From Pradoshia eiseniae (GTDB lineage Bacteria; Bacillota; Bacilli; Bacillales; Pradoshiaceae): a DNA stretch of 64,000 nucleotides. The notes below the pieces were generated by a model that was not told the origin of the DNA, searched no databases, and saw only the letters and a list, made by a program, of their open reading frames with translations. Numbering within the stretch: position 1 is the first letter of the stretch; the number at the start of each line of letters is the position of its first letter. Positions 25,927 through 34,504 of this stretch are shown one piece after another. The DNA lies in contig NZ_PKOZ01000006.1 in NCBI RefSeq assembly GCF_002946355.1, positions 124,001 through 188,000 of the forward strand. The letters run 5' to 3'. The translations under genes and the position numbers were made by a program.

Positions 25927-26922
25927 ATGGCTAAATTTAATGCCCTTGTTGTAAATAAAGAGGACGAAGAATTTTCTGTGAATGTCAAAGAACTCTCCAT
26001 CGATGACCTGCCTGAGGGAGAGGTTCTTATCAAGGTCAAGTATTCGGGTGTAAACTATAAGGACAGCCTGGCGACAATTCCAAATGGAAACATTGTACGT
26101 ACATACCCCTTCGTTCCCGGCATTGACCTGGCCGGAGTGGTCATGTCTTCCGATGACTCCCGCTTCAAGGAAGGCGACGAGGTTATCGCGACAAGCTATG
26201 AAATTGGCGTCTCCCATTATGGGGGCTATAGCGAATATGCCCGCATTCCAGCAAAATGGATTGTTCCGCTGCCAGAGGGACTCTCTTTAAAAGAAGCGAT
26301 GGTCATGGGGACTGCCGGCTTCACCGCAGCCCTTTCTGTTCAAAGACTTCTCGAGAGCGGTGTCACTCCTGAAAGCGGAAAGGCTCTCGTTACTGGAGCA
26401 ACCGGGGGAGTCGGAAGCTTTGCGGTTTCCATACTTGCCAATCTTGGCTTCACTGTTGAGGCAAGCACGGGTAAAGAATCCGAAGCCGGCTTTTTAACTG
26501 AGCTTGGTGCTTCCGCAATCATCTCCCGTGAAGAAGTGTTTGACGGAAAGATACGGGCATTAGGGAAGCAGAAATGGGCAGCTGCTGTTGACCCAGTCGG
26601 CGGGGAGCCACTGGCCTCTTTATTAAGCCAAATTCAATATGGGGGTTCTGTTGCCGTCAGCGGATTGACAGCTGGAACAAAGCTTCCCGCAACTGTCTTC
26701 CCGTTCATTTTGCGCGGGGTCAATCTGCTTGGAATTGATTCTGTTTATTGTCCAATGGAAACAAGACTATCCGTATGGAAACGGCTGGCGACAGATTTCA
26801 AGCCTGATAATCTTGATGTCTTCATACAACAGGAAGTTACGCTTCAAGAGCTACCAGACTTCCTATCCATCCCGCTAGAAGGCAAAGCAAAGGGCCGGAT
26901 TCTTGTGAAATGTGAGAGTTAA
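25927..26922 (+). CDS. yhfP: YhdH/YhfP-family oxidoreductase (acryloyl-CoA reductase-like)
   Basis: ATG 25927 follows AAAGGAGAAATCTATT; a TTG one codon upstream is also possible. The 331-residue MDR-family protein contains VKYSGVNYKDSLA and PFVPGIDLAGVV in the N-domain. The nucleotide-binding motif is TGATGGVGSFAVSILANLGF. The pattern DPVGGEPLASLLSQIQYGG is typical of the YhdH/YhfP/AcuI branch. AcuI reduces the toxic electrophile acryloyl-CoA with NADPH. It shares a convergent terminator with the Ku gene. Confidence 0.88.
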   Translation: MAKFNALVVNKEDEEFSVNVKELSIDDLPEGEVLIKVKYSGVNYKDSLATIPNGNIVRTYPFVPGIDLAGVVMSSDDSRFKEGDEVIATSYEIGVSHYGGYSEYARIPAKWIVPLPEGLSLKEAMVMGTAGFTAALSVQRLLESGVTPESGKALVTGATGGVGSFAVSILANLGFTVEASTGKESEAGFLTELGASAIISREEVFDGKIRALGKQKWAAAVDPVGGEPLASLLSQIQYGGSVAVSGLTAGTKLPATVFPFILRGVNLLGIDSVYCPMETRLSVWKRLATDFKPDNLDVFIQQEVTLQELPDFLSIPLEGKAKGRILVKCES

Positions 26923-26931
26923 TTGAGTGAA

Positions 26932-26968
26932 AAAATGGAAGTCTGCCGGCAAGACAGACTTCCATTTT
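26932..26968. terminator. Bidirectional terminator between yhfP-like gene and ku
   Basis: AAAATGGAAGTCTG (26932-26945) pairs with CAGACTTCCATTTT (26955-26968), a 14-bp stem. Confidence 0.8.
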
Positions 26969-26969
26969 C

Positions 26970-27797
26970 TTATGAGGTTTCCCTTTTCTTGCGAGGGGCT
27001 CGTTTACGTGCAGGTTTTGCTTGCGGCTTCGTTTGATCGATGGAAGCTTGGAGGGCAGCCATCAAATCAACAACATTGGATTTTTGCGCCTTAGCTGCAG
27101 CAGGAGTAACCGTTTGCTCTGCCTTTTTGCGTTCAATCAGCTCTAATAGAGCAGAGCGATATTCATCATGATATTTGCTCGGCTCAAACTCAGTTGTTAA
27201 TTGATCGATAAGCAATATGGCTGTATCCAGTTCTTTTGGGACAACCTCTTCTACGACAGGAATATTGGGTACATCTGATGCTTTTCGGACTTCACTAGGA
27301 AAATGGATGGTTTCCATCAACAAAGTCTGCTCATACACACGAACAACCGCCATTGATTCCTTCGCGCGAATGGTAATTTTCGCTAGACCTACCTTGCCAG
27401 AGTCCTTAAGCGCTCTTCTTAATAAGGTATAGGCCTTCACTCCGCCCTCATTCGGCGAGATATAGTAGCTCTTCTCAAAATAAATAGGATCAATCTCTTC
27501 TATCTTGACGAAATCAATGATTTCAACTGCCTTCTCTTCCAGCTCCTTCTTGATAGATTGCAGCTCCTCTTCATCTAGCACGACAAACTTCCCTTTTACA
27601 TATTCGTATGCCTTTACGATATCCTCCTGCGGCACTTCCTCCCCGCATACCGAGCATACTTTTTTGTATTGAATCGGGGCATGACACTTATTATGTAATG
27701 TGCGAAGAGGCAAGTCTTGATTCTCCGTAGCAGCATGAAGCTTGATTGGAATACTGACAAGACCAAAGCTGATGGTCCCCTTCCAGATTGTATGCAT
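26970..27797 (-). CDS. ku: NHEJ end-binding protein Ku
   Basis: ATG 27797 (MHTIWKGTISFGLVSIPIKL) is the conserved bacterial Ku start and follows GAAGGTG; an upstream in-frame start at 27839 is unsupported. The 275-residue protein has the Ku core with LHNKCHAPIQYKKVCSVCGE, where CxxC-type cysteines occur, and a Lys/Arg-rich tail (KPARKRAPRKKRE) that in other Ku proteins aids DNA binding. Ku binds double-strand ends and recruits LigD. It is the last gene of the ligase-polymerase-Ku operon, 51 nt after the polymerase gene. Confidence 0.95.
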   Translation of the reverse strand: MHTIWKGTISFGLVSIPIKLHAATENQDLPLRTLHNKCHAPIQYKKVCSVCGEEVPQEDIVKAYEYVKGKFVVLDEEELQSIKKELEEKAVEIIDFVKIEEIDPIYFEKSYYISPNEGGVKAYTLLRRALKDSGKVGLAKITIRAKESMAVVRVYEQTLLMETIHFPSEVRKASDVPNIPVVEEVVPKELDTAILLIDQLTTEFEPSKYHDEYRSALLELIERKKAEQTVTPAAAKAQKSNVVDLMAALQASIDQTKPQAKPARKRAPRKKRETS

Positions 27798-27848
27798 AAG
27801 AACACCTTCTCTTTTTGCCATTATCATGTCCAAAACCATACCGTTTCA

Positions 27849-29048
27849 TCATCTTGCTTTTAAGATAGCAATCAATTCTTTGATTTGGCTTCCCTGTTGG
27901 ACAGCGAAATACCCCTCAAATGGATCCATGCCTCTCTCTACTCTTCTTTGGACTTCTTCCATCAAAAAATCGCCCGTGTTGATTCCCCGCTGAACTTCCT
28001 GCCAGTATAAGGGAACGGCAATTCCTGGCTCCTCTGTTTCACGGGGCGAGTAGGGGCAAATGATGGTCTTTTTGAAATCATGCTGGATATAGTCCACATA
28101 TAATCGGCCTCCACGGTTCTTCTTCAAACGCTCTACGGTAAACTGAGCAGGGAATTGCTCCACTAGATAGAACGCAATGAATTCCGTAAATACCCGTGTT
28201 TCTTCATAAGAAAGAATGTCATCGTTCAGGGGCAAATGAACCTGAATTCCTTTACGCCCAGACAATTTCACGAAAGAATGGAGATTAAAGCGGTCGAACA
28301 GCGTTTTCATTTCGAGGGCTGCTTCTACGGCAAGACTTAAATCCCCAAGTGAGGGAGGGTCAAGATCAAAAATTATTTCTCTCGGGAAAGTTGAATCAAC
28401 GGTATTAAATGGGATATGAAATTCAATGGCCGCTTGATTCCCAAGCCAAAGTAATGTTTGGCCATTCTCACAGATGATATGGATATCGCTTCCTTCTCTA
28501 GCCTTTCGGACAAAGTGTGGAGCATGCATGGGGGCAGATTTTTGATAAAATCCGCTTGCACCAACTCCCTCAGGATAACGCTTAACCGTGAGCAGTCTCC
28601 CCGAAAGAAACGGCAGCATTTTGTCTTTTATTGTAATCAAATACTCCATGTACCGCTCCTTTGTAACACCATGACTTGACCATATTTCCTTATGGGGATT
28701 GGTCAGCTCAAGCGATTCATATTGGGCAAGAAAGAGATTGACCCATGTACAGGCTTGCCAGTCATGGGTCAAGAGCAGCCTCTCAAACCGAGGGTTGAGC
28801 ACATCCCCCTCCTGTAAAGCACTGAAGCTAATTTCCACGCAAATGCCAGGCGGAACATCCAAGCTTTCTGCTTCCTCTCCTGCCCCTCTCTCGATTAAAA
28901 GCTTTAAAAGAGCTTCCTTCTCCTCTTTCTTGAACCGCTCCTTCACGACCGCAATGGTAATGACTTCTTGCCCTTTTAGAACGGCAACCTCAGCAAGTCC
29001 TGTCCTCCTGTCTAATTTGCGCAGAAATGTTGCAGCATAATATCTCAT
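27849..29048 (-). CDS. LigD-type primase-polymerase with an N-terminal OB-fold-like segment
   Basis: The 399-residue protein has two parts. Residues about 125-399 form the NHEJ primase-polymerase domain: FDLDPP with Asp228 and Asp230, SGRKGIQVHLPL around 263-274, and LYVDYIQHD with Asp319. The usual histidine of the KGxH motif is Gln269 here. Residues 1-102 look like a ligase C-terminal OB fold: LAEVAVLKGQEV, then VEISFSALQEGDVLNPRF, parallel to the tail of the neighbouring ligase. In B. subtilis ligase and polymerase are one 611-residue LigD. The ATG overlaps the ligase stop by 1 nt (TGATG), so the two are coupled. The protein would fill or extend broken ends, preferably with ribonucleotides. 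Confidence 0.88.
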   Translation of the reverse strand: MRYYAATFLRKLDRRTGLAEVAVLKGQEVITIAVVKERFKKEEKEALLKLLIERGAGEEAESLDVPPGICVEISFSALQEGDVLNPRFERLLLTHDWQACTWVNLFLAQYESLELTNPHKEIWSSHGVTKERYMEYLITIKDKMLPFLSGRLLTVKRYPEGVGASGFYQKSAPMHAPHFVRKAREGSDIHIICENGQTLLWLGNQAAIEFHIPFNTVDSTFPREIIFDLDPPSLGDLSLAVEAALEMKTLFDRFNLHSFVKLSGRKGIQVHLPLNDDILSYEETRVFTEFIAFYLVEQFPAQFTVERLKKNRGGRLYVDYIQHDFKKTIICPYSPRETEEPGIAVPLYWQEVQRGINTGDFLMEEVQRRVERGMDPFEGYFAVQQGSQIKELIAILKAR

Positions 29049-29992
29049 CAGCGCTCCCCTTTCTCAAACCGGCACTCAAGCGGTTTCCGTTCTACAAAAG
29101 AATCGAGTACTGGCTGACGCAGAGTCTTGGATGCGGTCCATTCGAGGAATTGGATTTTCACCGTGTATATTGGGCTTAACCACTGGCAATCCCTAGCCTC
29201 TTTATGCGGGTGGTCATATGGGCTATTCGGTTGTTCAGCCCGTTCAAGATACTCTTGAATTGTCTGCCATTCCTTGTCGCTGTACCGGCCTCTTCCAGCT
29301 TTGCCGATGTAATAAAGCTTATTGTCCTCTCCATATAAGCCCAGCAGGAGAGAACGGATTCTGGTGCCTTGTTTGATGAACCCGCATACAACGGCAATCA
29401 CATCCAGGTAATTCTTGATTTTTTGCCAGCGGGGGTCCTTACCGCCAGGCAAATAGCATGAGTTCAAATCCTTGCAGACAATTCCCTCAAGGCCTTGTTC
29501 CTTCACGGCCCGCAGCAAACCATCTCCCTCATCGAAATTCTCCGTTATACGTATATGCTCTGTTTCTTTGATGATTGACCGAAGCATCTGCTGCCTCTCA
29601 TGCAGGGGCTTGTCCATCAGTGAAAGACCGTTCATATACAGGCAATCAAACACCATATAAATAATTGGAACCTCATCTCTCATAAGCTCAATAGCTTCCT
29701 TCCCCCTTAGACGGTCCCGTTTCATGACCTCGTGAAACGATGGCTTCCCGTTCACAAGGGCGATGACCTCTCCATCAAGGATGAAGCTGTCTTCTTTTGA
29801 ATAACTTTTTGTTTCGACTAGCTCAGGATATTGGAGTGTCCGGTTATTTAAATGACGATTAATAACCTCTGTCTCAGCACCTGATTTATAGACAAGAATC
29901 CTCACCCCATCCCATTTCACCTGGAACGCCCAATCTCCTTCAACAGGAATATGGGAAGCCGAGATAGGCTCAAAAGGAATCAGCGGGTCCAT
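29048..29992 (-). CDS. ligD: ATP-dependent DNA ligase, LigD ligase half
   Basis: ATG 29992 follows AAAAGGAGGAGGTTCT, which rules out the upstream start at 30013. The 314-residue protein has the adenylation lysine Lys26 in FQVKWDGVR. Further nucleotidyltransferase motifs are ILDGEVIAL, YMVFDCLYMNG, EGIVCKD and WQKIKNY. A complete OB fold ends with IQFLEWTASKTLRQPVLDSF. It seals double-strand breaks held by Ku. It is the first gene of the NHEJ operon, behind a sigma-G-type promoter, which fits spore expression of ykoU in B. subtilis. Confidence 0.92.
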   Translation of the reverse strand: MDPLIPFEPISASHIPVEGDWAFQVKWDGVRILVYKSGAETEVINRHLNNRTLQYPELVETKSYSKEDSFILDGEVIALVNGKPSFHEVMKRDRLRGKEAIELMRDEVPIIYMVFDCLYMNGLSLMDKPLHERQQMLRSIIKETEHIRITENFDEGDGLLRAVKEQGLEGIVCKDLNSCYLPGGKDPRWQKIKNYLDVIAVVCGFIKQGTRIRSLLLGLYGEDNKLYYIGKAGRGRYSDKEWQTIQEYLERAEQPNSPYDHPHKEARDCQWLSPIYTVKIQFLEWTASKTLRQPVLDSFVERKPLECRFEKGER

Positions 29993-30021
29993 AGAACCTC
30001 CTCCTTTTATCATATTCCTGT

Positions 30022-30051
30022 TAGTATGGTGATTTAATTGGGGGATTATTT
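30022..30051 (-). promoter_or_regulatory. Candidate sigma-G promoter of the NHEJ operon
   Basis: On the minus strand AAATA (4 of 5 of gHATR, 30047-30051), an 18-nt spacer and a perfect CATACTA (30022-30028) lie about 30 nt before the ligase start. No good sigma-A promoter was seen nearby. Confidence 0.6.
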
Positions 30052-30113
30052 TTTGTTTTACACAGCCAAAAGCATGTAATATTATGGAAAGAAAGTGACT
30101 GGAGGAATTAACC

Positions 30114-30374
30114 TTGAAAGCAGTTCTTCAATCCATATATTTATCAGCCATTATAAACCTTCTTTATTTCTTTGGAGAATTGGCCACTGGCATTGTGCAA
30201 ACTGTTTTCTATCAACCCAATTTACCCGAAACAAATGATGTATATTTTCTCCAACAATCAATCGCCTTCGGCTATACAGGTAACCTTGCAGCTTTCAGTA
30301 TAAGAATGGGTCTTGGAGCCCTGCTAATCTTTATCCTTCTGAAAATATTAGAAAAAAGGAGAATTGCCAAATAA
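30114..30374 (+). CDS. Small membrane protein, 86 aa, unknown function
   Basis: The frame starts at TTG 30114 behind ACTGGAGGAATTAACC and ends before a strong terminator. Two hydrophobic segments are visible: residues about 5-30 (SIYLSAIINLLYFFGELATG) and 58-80 (AAFSIRMGLGALLIFILLKI). They are joined by a polar extracytoplasmic loop. A basic tail (EKRRIAK) suggests the C-terminus is inside. I do not recognise the family. It diverges from the NHEJ operon and is unlikely to be part of it. Confidence 0.65.
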   Translation: MKAVLQSIYLSAIINLLYFFGELATGIVQTVFYQPNLPETNDVYFLQQSIAFGYTGNLAAFSIRMGLGALLIFILLKILEKRRIAK

Positions 30375-30395
30375 GCAAATAACTGGCCAAAGCTA

Positions 30396-30426
30396 AAAAG
30401 GACTTCACAATCAGCGAAGTCCTTTT
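30396..30426. terminator. Terminator between the 86-aa gene and the SDR gene
   Basis: AAAAGGACTTC (30396-30406) pairs with GAAGTCCTTTT (30416-30426). Convergent genes use it from both sides. Confidence 0.75.
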
Positions 30427-30468
30427 ATCTATTCATATAGTCTGCCTGGTTTATCATCCCAGTCTATA

Positions 30469-31260
30469 TTAAAGCAATGATTCCGTTCCATCTATATAAA
30501 TTTCTGTACCGGATATATGGCTCGACTCATCTGAAGCAAGGAAAGAAACGAGGCTTGCCACTTGTTCTGGCTGCCCAGGACCTTTGGCGAGAGGCTGCAT
30601 GCCTTCCGGATATTCGATCGGTATCTCAATTTCCTTCACACTCTCATTTTTTTCAGTCGAAAGATCTATATTAGTCTCGATAGCACCTGGACAGATGGCA
30701 TTTACCCGAATTTTGTAGCGGGCAAGCTCTAACGCCGCCATCTTCATAAAGCCAATCTGCGCTGCTTTTGATGTACTGTAGGCTGCCATGCCAAACCCTG
30801 CAAACCGTCTATTTCCATTAATGGAGCTTGTAATGATTATGCTGCCGCCGTTTTCTTTCATATGCGGGATGGAATACTTCACGAACAGAAAAGTACTTCG
30901 GAGATTAGTTTCTATCGTTCTGTCCCAATCAGATACATCTAGATGTTCAATGGAGGACAACGTACCATTAATACCTGCATTGCAAAAGAGGACATCTAGT
31001 CTGCCGTACTTCTTGACGATATCATCGATAGCTGCTTCAATCTGCCGTTCTTCTCTGATATCCACCTCATGTATGCATGCACCGCCGCCGCTATTTTCAA
31101 TATCTGAGCGAACCTTATCCGCACCGGTATAATTGATGTCCAATAAGCACACGTGAATACCGCTCTCAGCCAATCTTTTCGCTGTTGCGGCCCCAATACC
31201 AGAACCGCCACCAGTCACAATCGCTACTTTTTCACTTCTTTGTTCTTTAAGCCCCATCAT
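30469..31260 (-). CDS. Short-chain dehydrogenase/reductase
   Basis: The 263-residue classical SDR has the cofactor motif TGGGSGIG, LLDI at the strand-2 end (an acidic residue favouring NAD), NAG, ITSS with the catalytic Ser, and YSTSK with Tyr and Lys. The C-terminal stretch ASDESSHISGTEIYIDGTES is the usual family ending. The start is ATG 31260 with a second ATG next to it, after GGGGGATGTT. It forms a single-gene unit; the substrate is not predictable. Confidence 0.85.
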   Translation of the reverse strand: MMGLKEQRSEKVAIVTGGGSGIGAATAKRLAESGIHVCLLDINYTGADKVRSDIENSGGGACIHEVDIREERQIEAAIDDIVKKYGRLDVLFCNAGINGTLSSIEHLDVSDWDRTIETNLRSTFLFVKYSIPHMKENGGSIIITSSINGNRRFAGFGMAAYSTSKAAQIGFMKMAALELARYKIRVNAICPGAIETNIDLSTEKNESVKEIEIPIEYPEGMQPLAKGPGQPEQVASLVSFLASDESSHISGTEIYIDGTESLL

Positions 31261-31377
31261 AACATCCCCCCATCATTGTATATACTTATTTATCCAATTG
31301 GCATAAATCTAAAACGTACCAAATATTTGTTTAACGGCGAATGACTTTGTTCCCTTAAATATTTTTATTGCTTCCCC

Positions 31378-31406
31378 TTATAAAGCAAGCTTCTTACAGG
31401 TATAAT
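31378..31406 (+). promoter_or_regulatory. Promoter candidate of the AI-2E family gene
   Basis: TTATAA (31378-31383), a 17-nt spacer and TATAAT (31401-31406), 43 nt before the chosen start. Confidence 0.45.
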
Positions 31407-31448
31407 TGAAGTAGCTTGGAAATGAGCCGAAAGGAGTATCAGCCGTCA

Positions 31449-32510
31449 ATGTATTCAATCAATCAGCTAGTAAAAAGCAAAGGGTTTATCCGCTTTCTAA
31501 CCTTTTTAATACTCATAATACTCTTTTATGCTCTAAGAGATATGATCAATTTGATATTATTCACCTTTATTTTCATCTTTCTAATGGGCGGATTAGAGCG
31601 TTTTATCTCCGCATCATTGAAGAAAACGCTTAAAATTAAGATAAGTCCCCAAGTGATTATTATCATATTATATTCTGTTTTAATCTCTTCCATGGTTATG
31701 GTTATCTATAAGTACATACCTATAATCACCATGCAGCTGACACAATTAGTGAGTGCTTTAATTGAATTCTATAAGAACCCGCCAGATAATCGTGCAATTG
31801 AAGTTATTATTAGCGCCATGAACAAGCTAGTTTCTCCCACTGATATCGAACAAAACGCAAGTGCCGTTTATACATATGCCGCTGATATCGGCAAGGTCAG
31901 CTTGCAGCTATTTATATCTATTTTATTAAGCCTGTTCTTCCTATTAGAGAAAGAAAGAATCGGCCGTTTCACAAGTACGTTCAAAGACAGCAAGCTAGGA
32001 ACGATTTTCAGGGAACTTCAGCATTTAGGAAATGTGTTTGTCAATTCCTTCGGAAAGGTGATTGAAGTGCAGTTCTTGATTGCCTCCGTTAATGCTGTAT
32101 TATCGCTAATCATTCTATATTTCTTAGGATTCCCCCAATTACTTGGGCTCGGAATCATGATTTTTCTGCTTGGTTTAATTCCAGTAGCAGGCGTCATCAT
32201 CTCTTTAGTACCGCTATGCACGATTGCTTACCAAATCGGCGGCGGCATGCATGTCCTATATGTCATTATCTTAATAGCAGCCATTCATGCGCTAGAGAGC
32301 TATATCTTAAATCCTAAATTTATGTCTGCCAAAACACACTTGCCAACGTTTTATACCTTTCTTGTCCTCGTGCTTTCGGAGCATTTCCTCGGCATTTGGG
32401 GCTTGATTCTCGGGATACCGATCTTTATCTTCGTACTTGATATGCTGGAGGTTCCAAGTATCAGCGGCTCTGATCCAAAGAAAACTGATAATAATCCTGT
32501 CATTGAATGA
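31449..32510 (+). CDS. AI-2E family (PerM/TqsA-like) transporter
   Basis: I chose ATG 31449 (MYSINQLVKSKGFIRFL), 12 nt after AAAGGAG; a TTG at 31416 keeps the same frame. The protein has 353 residues, with two pairs of N-terminal membrane helices, a long polar middle region (about 85-165) and a C-terminal cluster of four helices. FLGFPQLLGLGIMIFLLGLI and the ending HALESYILNPKFMSAKTHLP are family hallmarks. Some members export AI-2 and others are Na+/H+ antiporters, so the substrate is open. Confidence 0.88.
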   Translation: MYSINQLVKSKGFIRFLTFLILIILFYALRDMINLILFTFIFIFLMGGLERFISASLKKTLKIKISPQVIIIILYSVLISSMVMVIYKYIPIITMQLTQLVSALIEFYKNPPDNRAIEVIISAMNKLVSPTDIEQNASAVYTYAADIGKVSLQLFISILLSLFFLLEKERIGRFTSTFKDSKLGTIFRELQHLGNVFVNSFGKVIEVQFLIASVNAVLSLIILYFLGFPQLLGLGIMIFLLGLIPVAGVIISLVPLCTIAYQIGGGMHVLYVIILIAAIHALESYILNPKFMSAKTHLPTFYTFLVLVLSEHFLGIWGLILGIPIFIFVLDMLEVPSISGSDPKKTDNNPVIE

Positions 32511-32524
32511 AGATAAGTTTTAAA

Positions 32525-32572
32525 CAAGGGAGATAGAATGTTTAACCACATTCTATCTCCCTTGATTTTTTT
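32525..32572 (+). terminator. Terminator of the AI-2E family gene
   Basis: CAAGGGAGATAGAATG (32525-32540) pairs with CATTCTATCTCCCTTG (32549-32564), a 16-bp stem followed by A and seven Ts. Confidence 0.85.
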
Positions 32573-32692
32573 ACTAATCCTAGTCAAAAATGTCGCTCCT
32601 CTTTCTCTCCTCACAGAAAAGCTCCTTTTCTCCCTTTATACCAATTGGATATTTAAAGTGAATTGTATCGTTAAGTATGGAGGTTACAGATA

Positions 32693-32886
32693 ATTGAAAC
32701 TATTTTCAGCATTATAATTGGAATTTATTATCCTGTTTATGGGATTTTTGGTCATGTCATTAAGAAAAAAGCCCTTGTCTTAATGAACATCATTTTGTGG
32801 ATGCAGGTTTTCAGGGGATGAAAAAAATAGTCTCTCGTATTTTAGGGACTATTTTAATAGCCGCTGGATTTCTCATTATCCTTTAG
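32693..32886 (+). other. Two overlapping tiny hydrophobic frames, possibly one broken gene
   Basis: The 442-nt gap 32511-32952 holds, besides two terminators, a frame 32693-32821 (42 codons, only an ATT start after GGAGG). It encodes IETIFSIIIGIYYPVYGIFG and more hydrophobic sequence. Its stop overlaps (ATGA, 32818-32821) a frame 32818-32886 for MKKIVSRILGTILIAAGFLI plus two residues. Together they look like one small two-helix membrane protein cut by a frameshift, or two coupled peptides. No family was recognised. Confidence 0.3.
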
Positions 32887-32914
32887 CCATTCGCCCTACC
32901 GATTAAGAAGAATA

Positions 32915-32944
32915 TATAAAAAACCATGGCAAAAACGCCATGGT
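32915..32944 (-). terminator. Terminator of the nos operon
   Basis: ACCATGGC (32923-32930) pairs with GCCATGGT (32937-32944). TTTTTTA follows on the minus strand. Confidence 0.75.
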
Positions 32945-32952
32945 ATGTCTAG

Positions 32953-33684
32953 TTAATTCGAACGATAAAGTTCCAATAATCTTCTCGTAAATCCAGGAAT
33001 GTCCTTTCCATCATTGACTAGCGACTCAGCAAGCTTTCCTTCATGGATAAACAAGATGCGGTCACCAACCTCTGCGGCGACATCCATCATATGAGTCGAG
33101 AACACAATCATCATGCCCTTTTTCTTCAATATCTGAATCAATTCAATAAATTCATTGATCCAAAAAGGATCAAGTCCGTTTGTCGGCTCATCCATAATGA
33201 GCAATTCAGGATCAGCGAGGATGGCTTGGGCTAGGAGCAAGCGCTGGCGCATTCCTTTGGATAAAGCCTTCACCTGCTCTTGCATTTTTTCAACTAAGCC
33301 AATCTGCATGATAATCTGGTCAATCTTATCCTCAGACACCATACGCAGAGAGGCATAGAACCGGAGGAACTCCCAAACACTCATCTCTCCCTGCGCCAAA
33401 AATTCATCTGGCATATAGCCAATATCAGCAACATAGGCCATCTTATCTTTCTCCATCTCAATTCCATTTAAGATAACTTTCCCCGCTGTTGGCTTCGAAA
33501 TTCCCGCCAATATATTCAGAATCGTGCTCTTCCCTGCACCATTCCCGCCGCAGAGGACGACACACTCCCCCGCTCTCATTCTCATCGAAAATGGGTGAAG
33601 GGCTTGATTTTTCTTATATTGTTTGGACACTGCCTCCAATACCAGGTTTCCGTCTAGTTTGCTCTCCTTCTCTTTAACTTCCAT
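32953..33684 (-). CDS. nosF: ABC transporter ATP-binding protein, NosF-like
   Basis: ATG 33684 follows TTAGGAGGTCTTTCAAT; the open frame starts at 33744. The 243-residue ATPase has Walker A GGNGAGKST, the signature LSKGMRQRL and Walker B LLIMDEPTNGLDP. It overlaps the end of the permease gene by 31 nt. As the last gene of nosD-nosL-nosY-nosF it should power the NosDFY complex, which energises copper delivery or maturation of nitrous oxide reductase outside the membrane. Without the context it would be called a generic ABC-2 type ATPase. Confidence 0.85.
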   Translation of the reverse strand: MEVKEKESKLDGNLVLEAVSKQYKKNQALHPFSMRMRAGECVVLCGGNGAGKSTILNILAGISKPTAGKVILNGIEMEKDKMAYVADIGYMPDEFLAQGEMSVWEFLRFYASLRMVSEDKIDQIIMQIGLVEKMQEQVKALSKGMRQRLLLAQAILADPELLIMDEPTNGLDPFWINEFIELIQILKKKGMMIVFSTHMMDVAAEVGDRILFIHEGKLAESLVNDGKDIPGFTRRLLELYRSN

Positions 33685-34466
33685 ATTGAAAGACCTCCTA
33701 AGAACGCAATTACCGTGAATCCGTATAAAAAAATAACGCCCCATACGATTCCTTGTTCGAATAACGGAACAATTGAATCATATGCCTGACCGAAGATAGA
33801 ACCGGCATTCAGCCTCACAACAAGGAAAAACCGCGTAAATTCAGCCGGATTTATGAACATAGCCGTTTTCATGACCGGCCCAATCATCGGATATGGCAGG
33901 GCACTCGTCATGGCAATCAATAAAGTCGGCCAAATCATGATGAGCACGAACCACCCCCCTACAGAATAGGTCAAGGCCTGCCATCTCGTACTGACAAAGG
34001 CGCCCAAAAATAAACCGATACTAAGAAAAAAGAGAATGAGCAGCAAGGAAAAGATATAGAGCACAAGCATCCAATTCATTGAAATCGATAGACCGGTTAT
34101 CAACCCTAGCAGCATACTCAGCCAATAGGCGAGTGAATAACTGACTGCCTGTGCAGTAAATTGTCCGCCGAGCTTTCCAAAAAAATAGGATGACATCTCC
34201 AGCGGATATGTGCACAAAAGACTCCACTGACCATTCTCCATCTCACCCGCAATCGCGAACGATCCGTAGATAAGCATAAAGAGCGGCAAAATATACAGCA
34301 TGATATTGACGATTGTCCCAGTAATATTCGTGTATCCTGATATAGAGCCATTCGTTCCCTCCAGGATAATCAACAAGCTTATGACTAAGAGCCATAGAAT
34401 GAGAATGGCGTAGTATGACTTTTGCCTTGTAGTGGTTTTCCATTCAGACCGCCAAATCGTCCACAT
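33654..34466 (-). CDS. nosY: ABC-2 type permease, NosY-like
   Basis: ATG 34466 (MWTIWRSEWKTTTRQKSYY) follows GGAGGTGGAGGTTTG. The 270-residue protein has six membrane segments. The conserved short segment GSFAIAGEMENGQWSLLCTY after the second helix contains the E-x-G-T/Q pattern of NosY and related permeases. It lies between nosL and nosF and forms the membrane part of the NosDFY complex. Confidence 0.85.
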   Translation of the reverse strand: MWTIWRSEWKTTTRQKSYYAILILWLLVISLLIILEGTNGSISGYTNITGTIVNIMLYILPLFMLIYGSFAIAGEMENGQWSLLCTYPLEMSSYFFGKLGGQFTAQAVSYSLAYWLSMLLGLITGLSISMNWMLVLYIFSLLLILFFLSIGLFLGAFVSTRWQALTYSVGGWFVLIMIWPTLLIAMTSALPYPMIGPVMKTAMFINPAEFTRFFLVVRLNAGSIFGQAYDSIVPLFEQGIVWGVIFLYGFTVIAFLGGLSIWKLKRRRAN

Positions 34467-34504
34467 CAAACCTCCACCTCCATCACTTGAGCTATATGAA
34501 CAAA

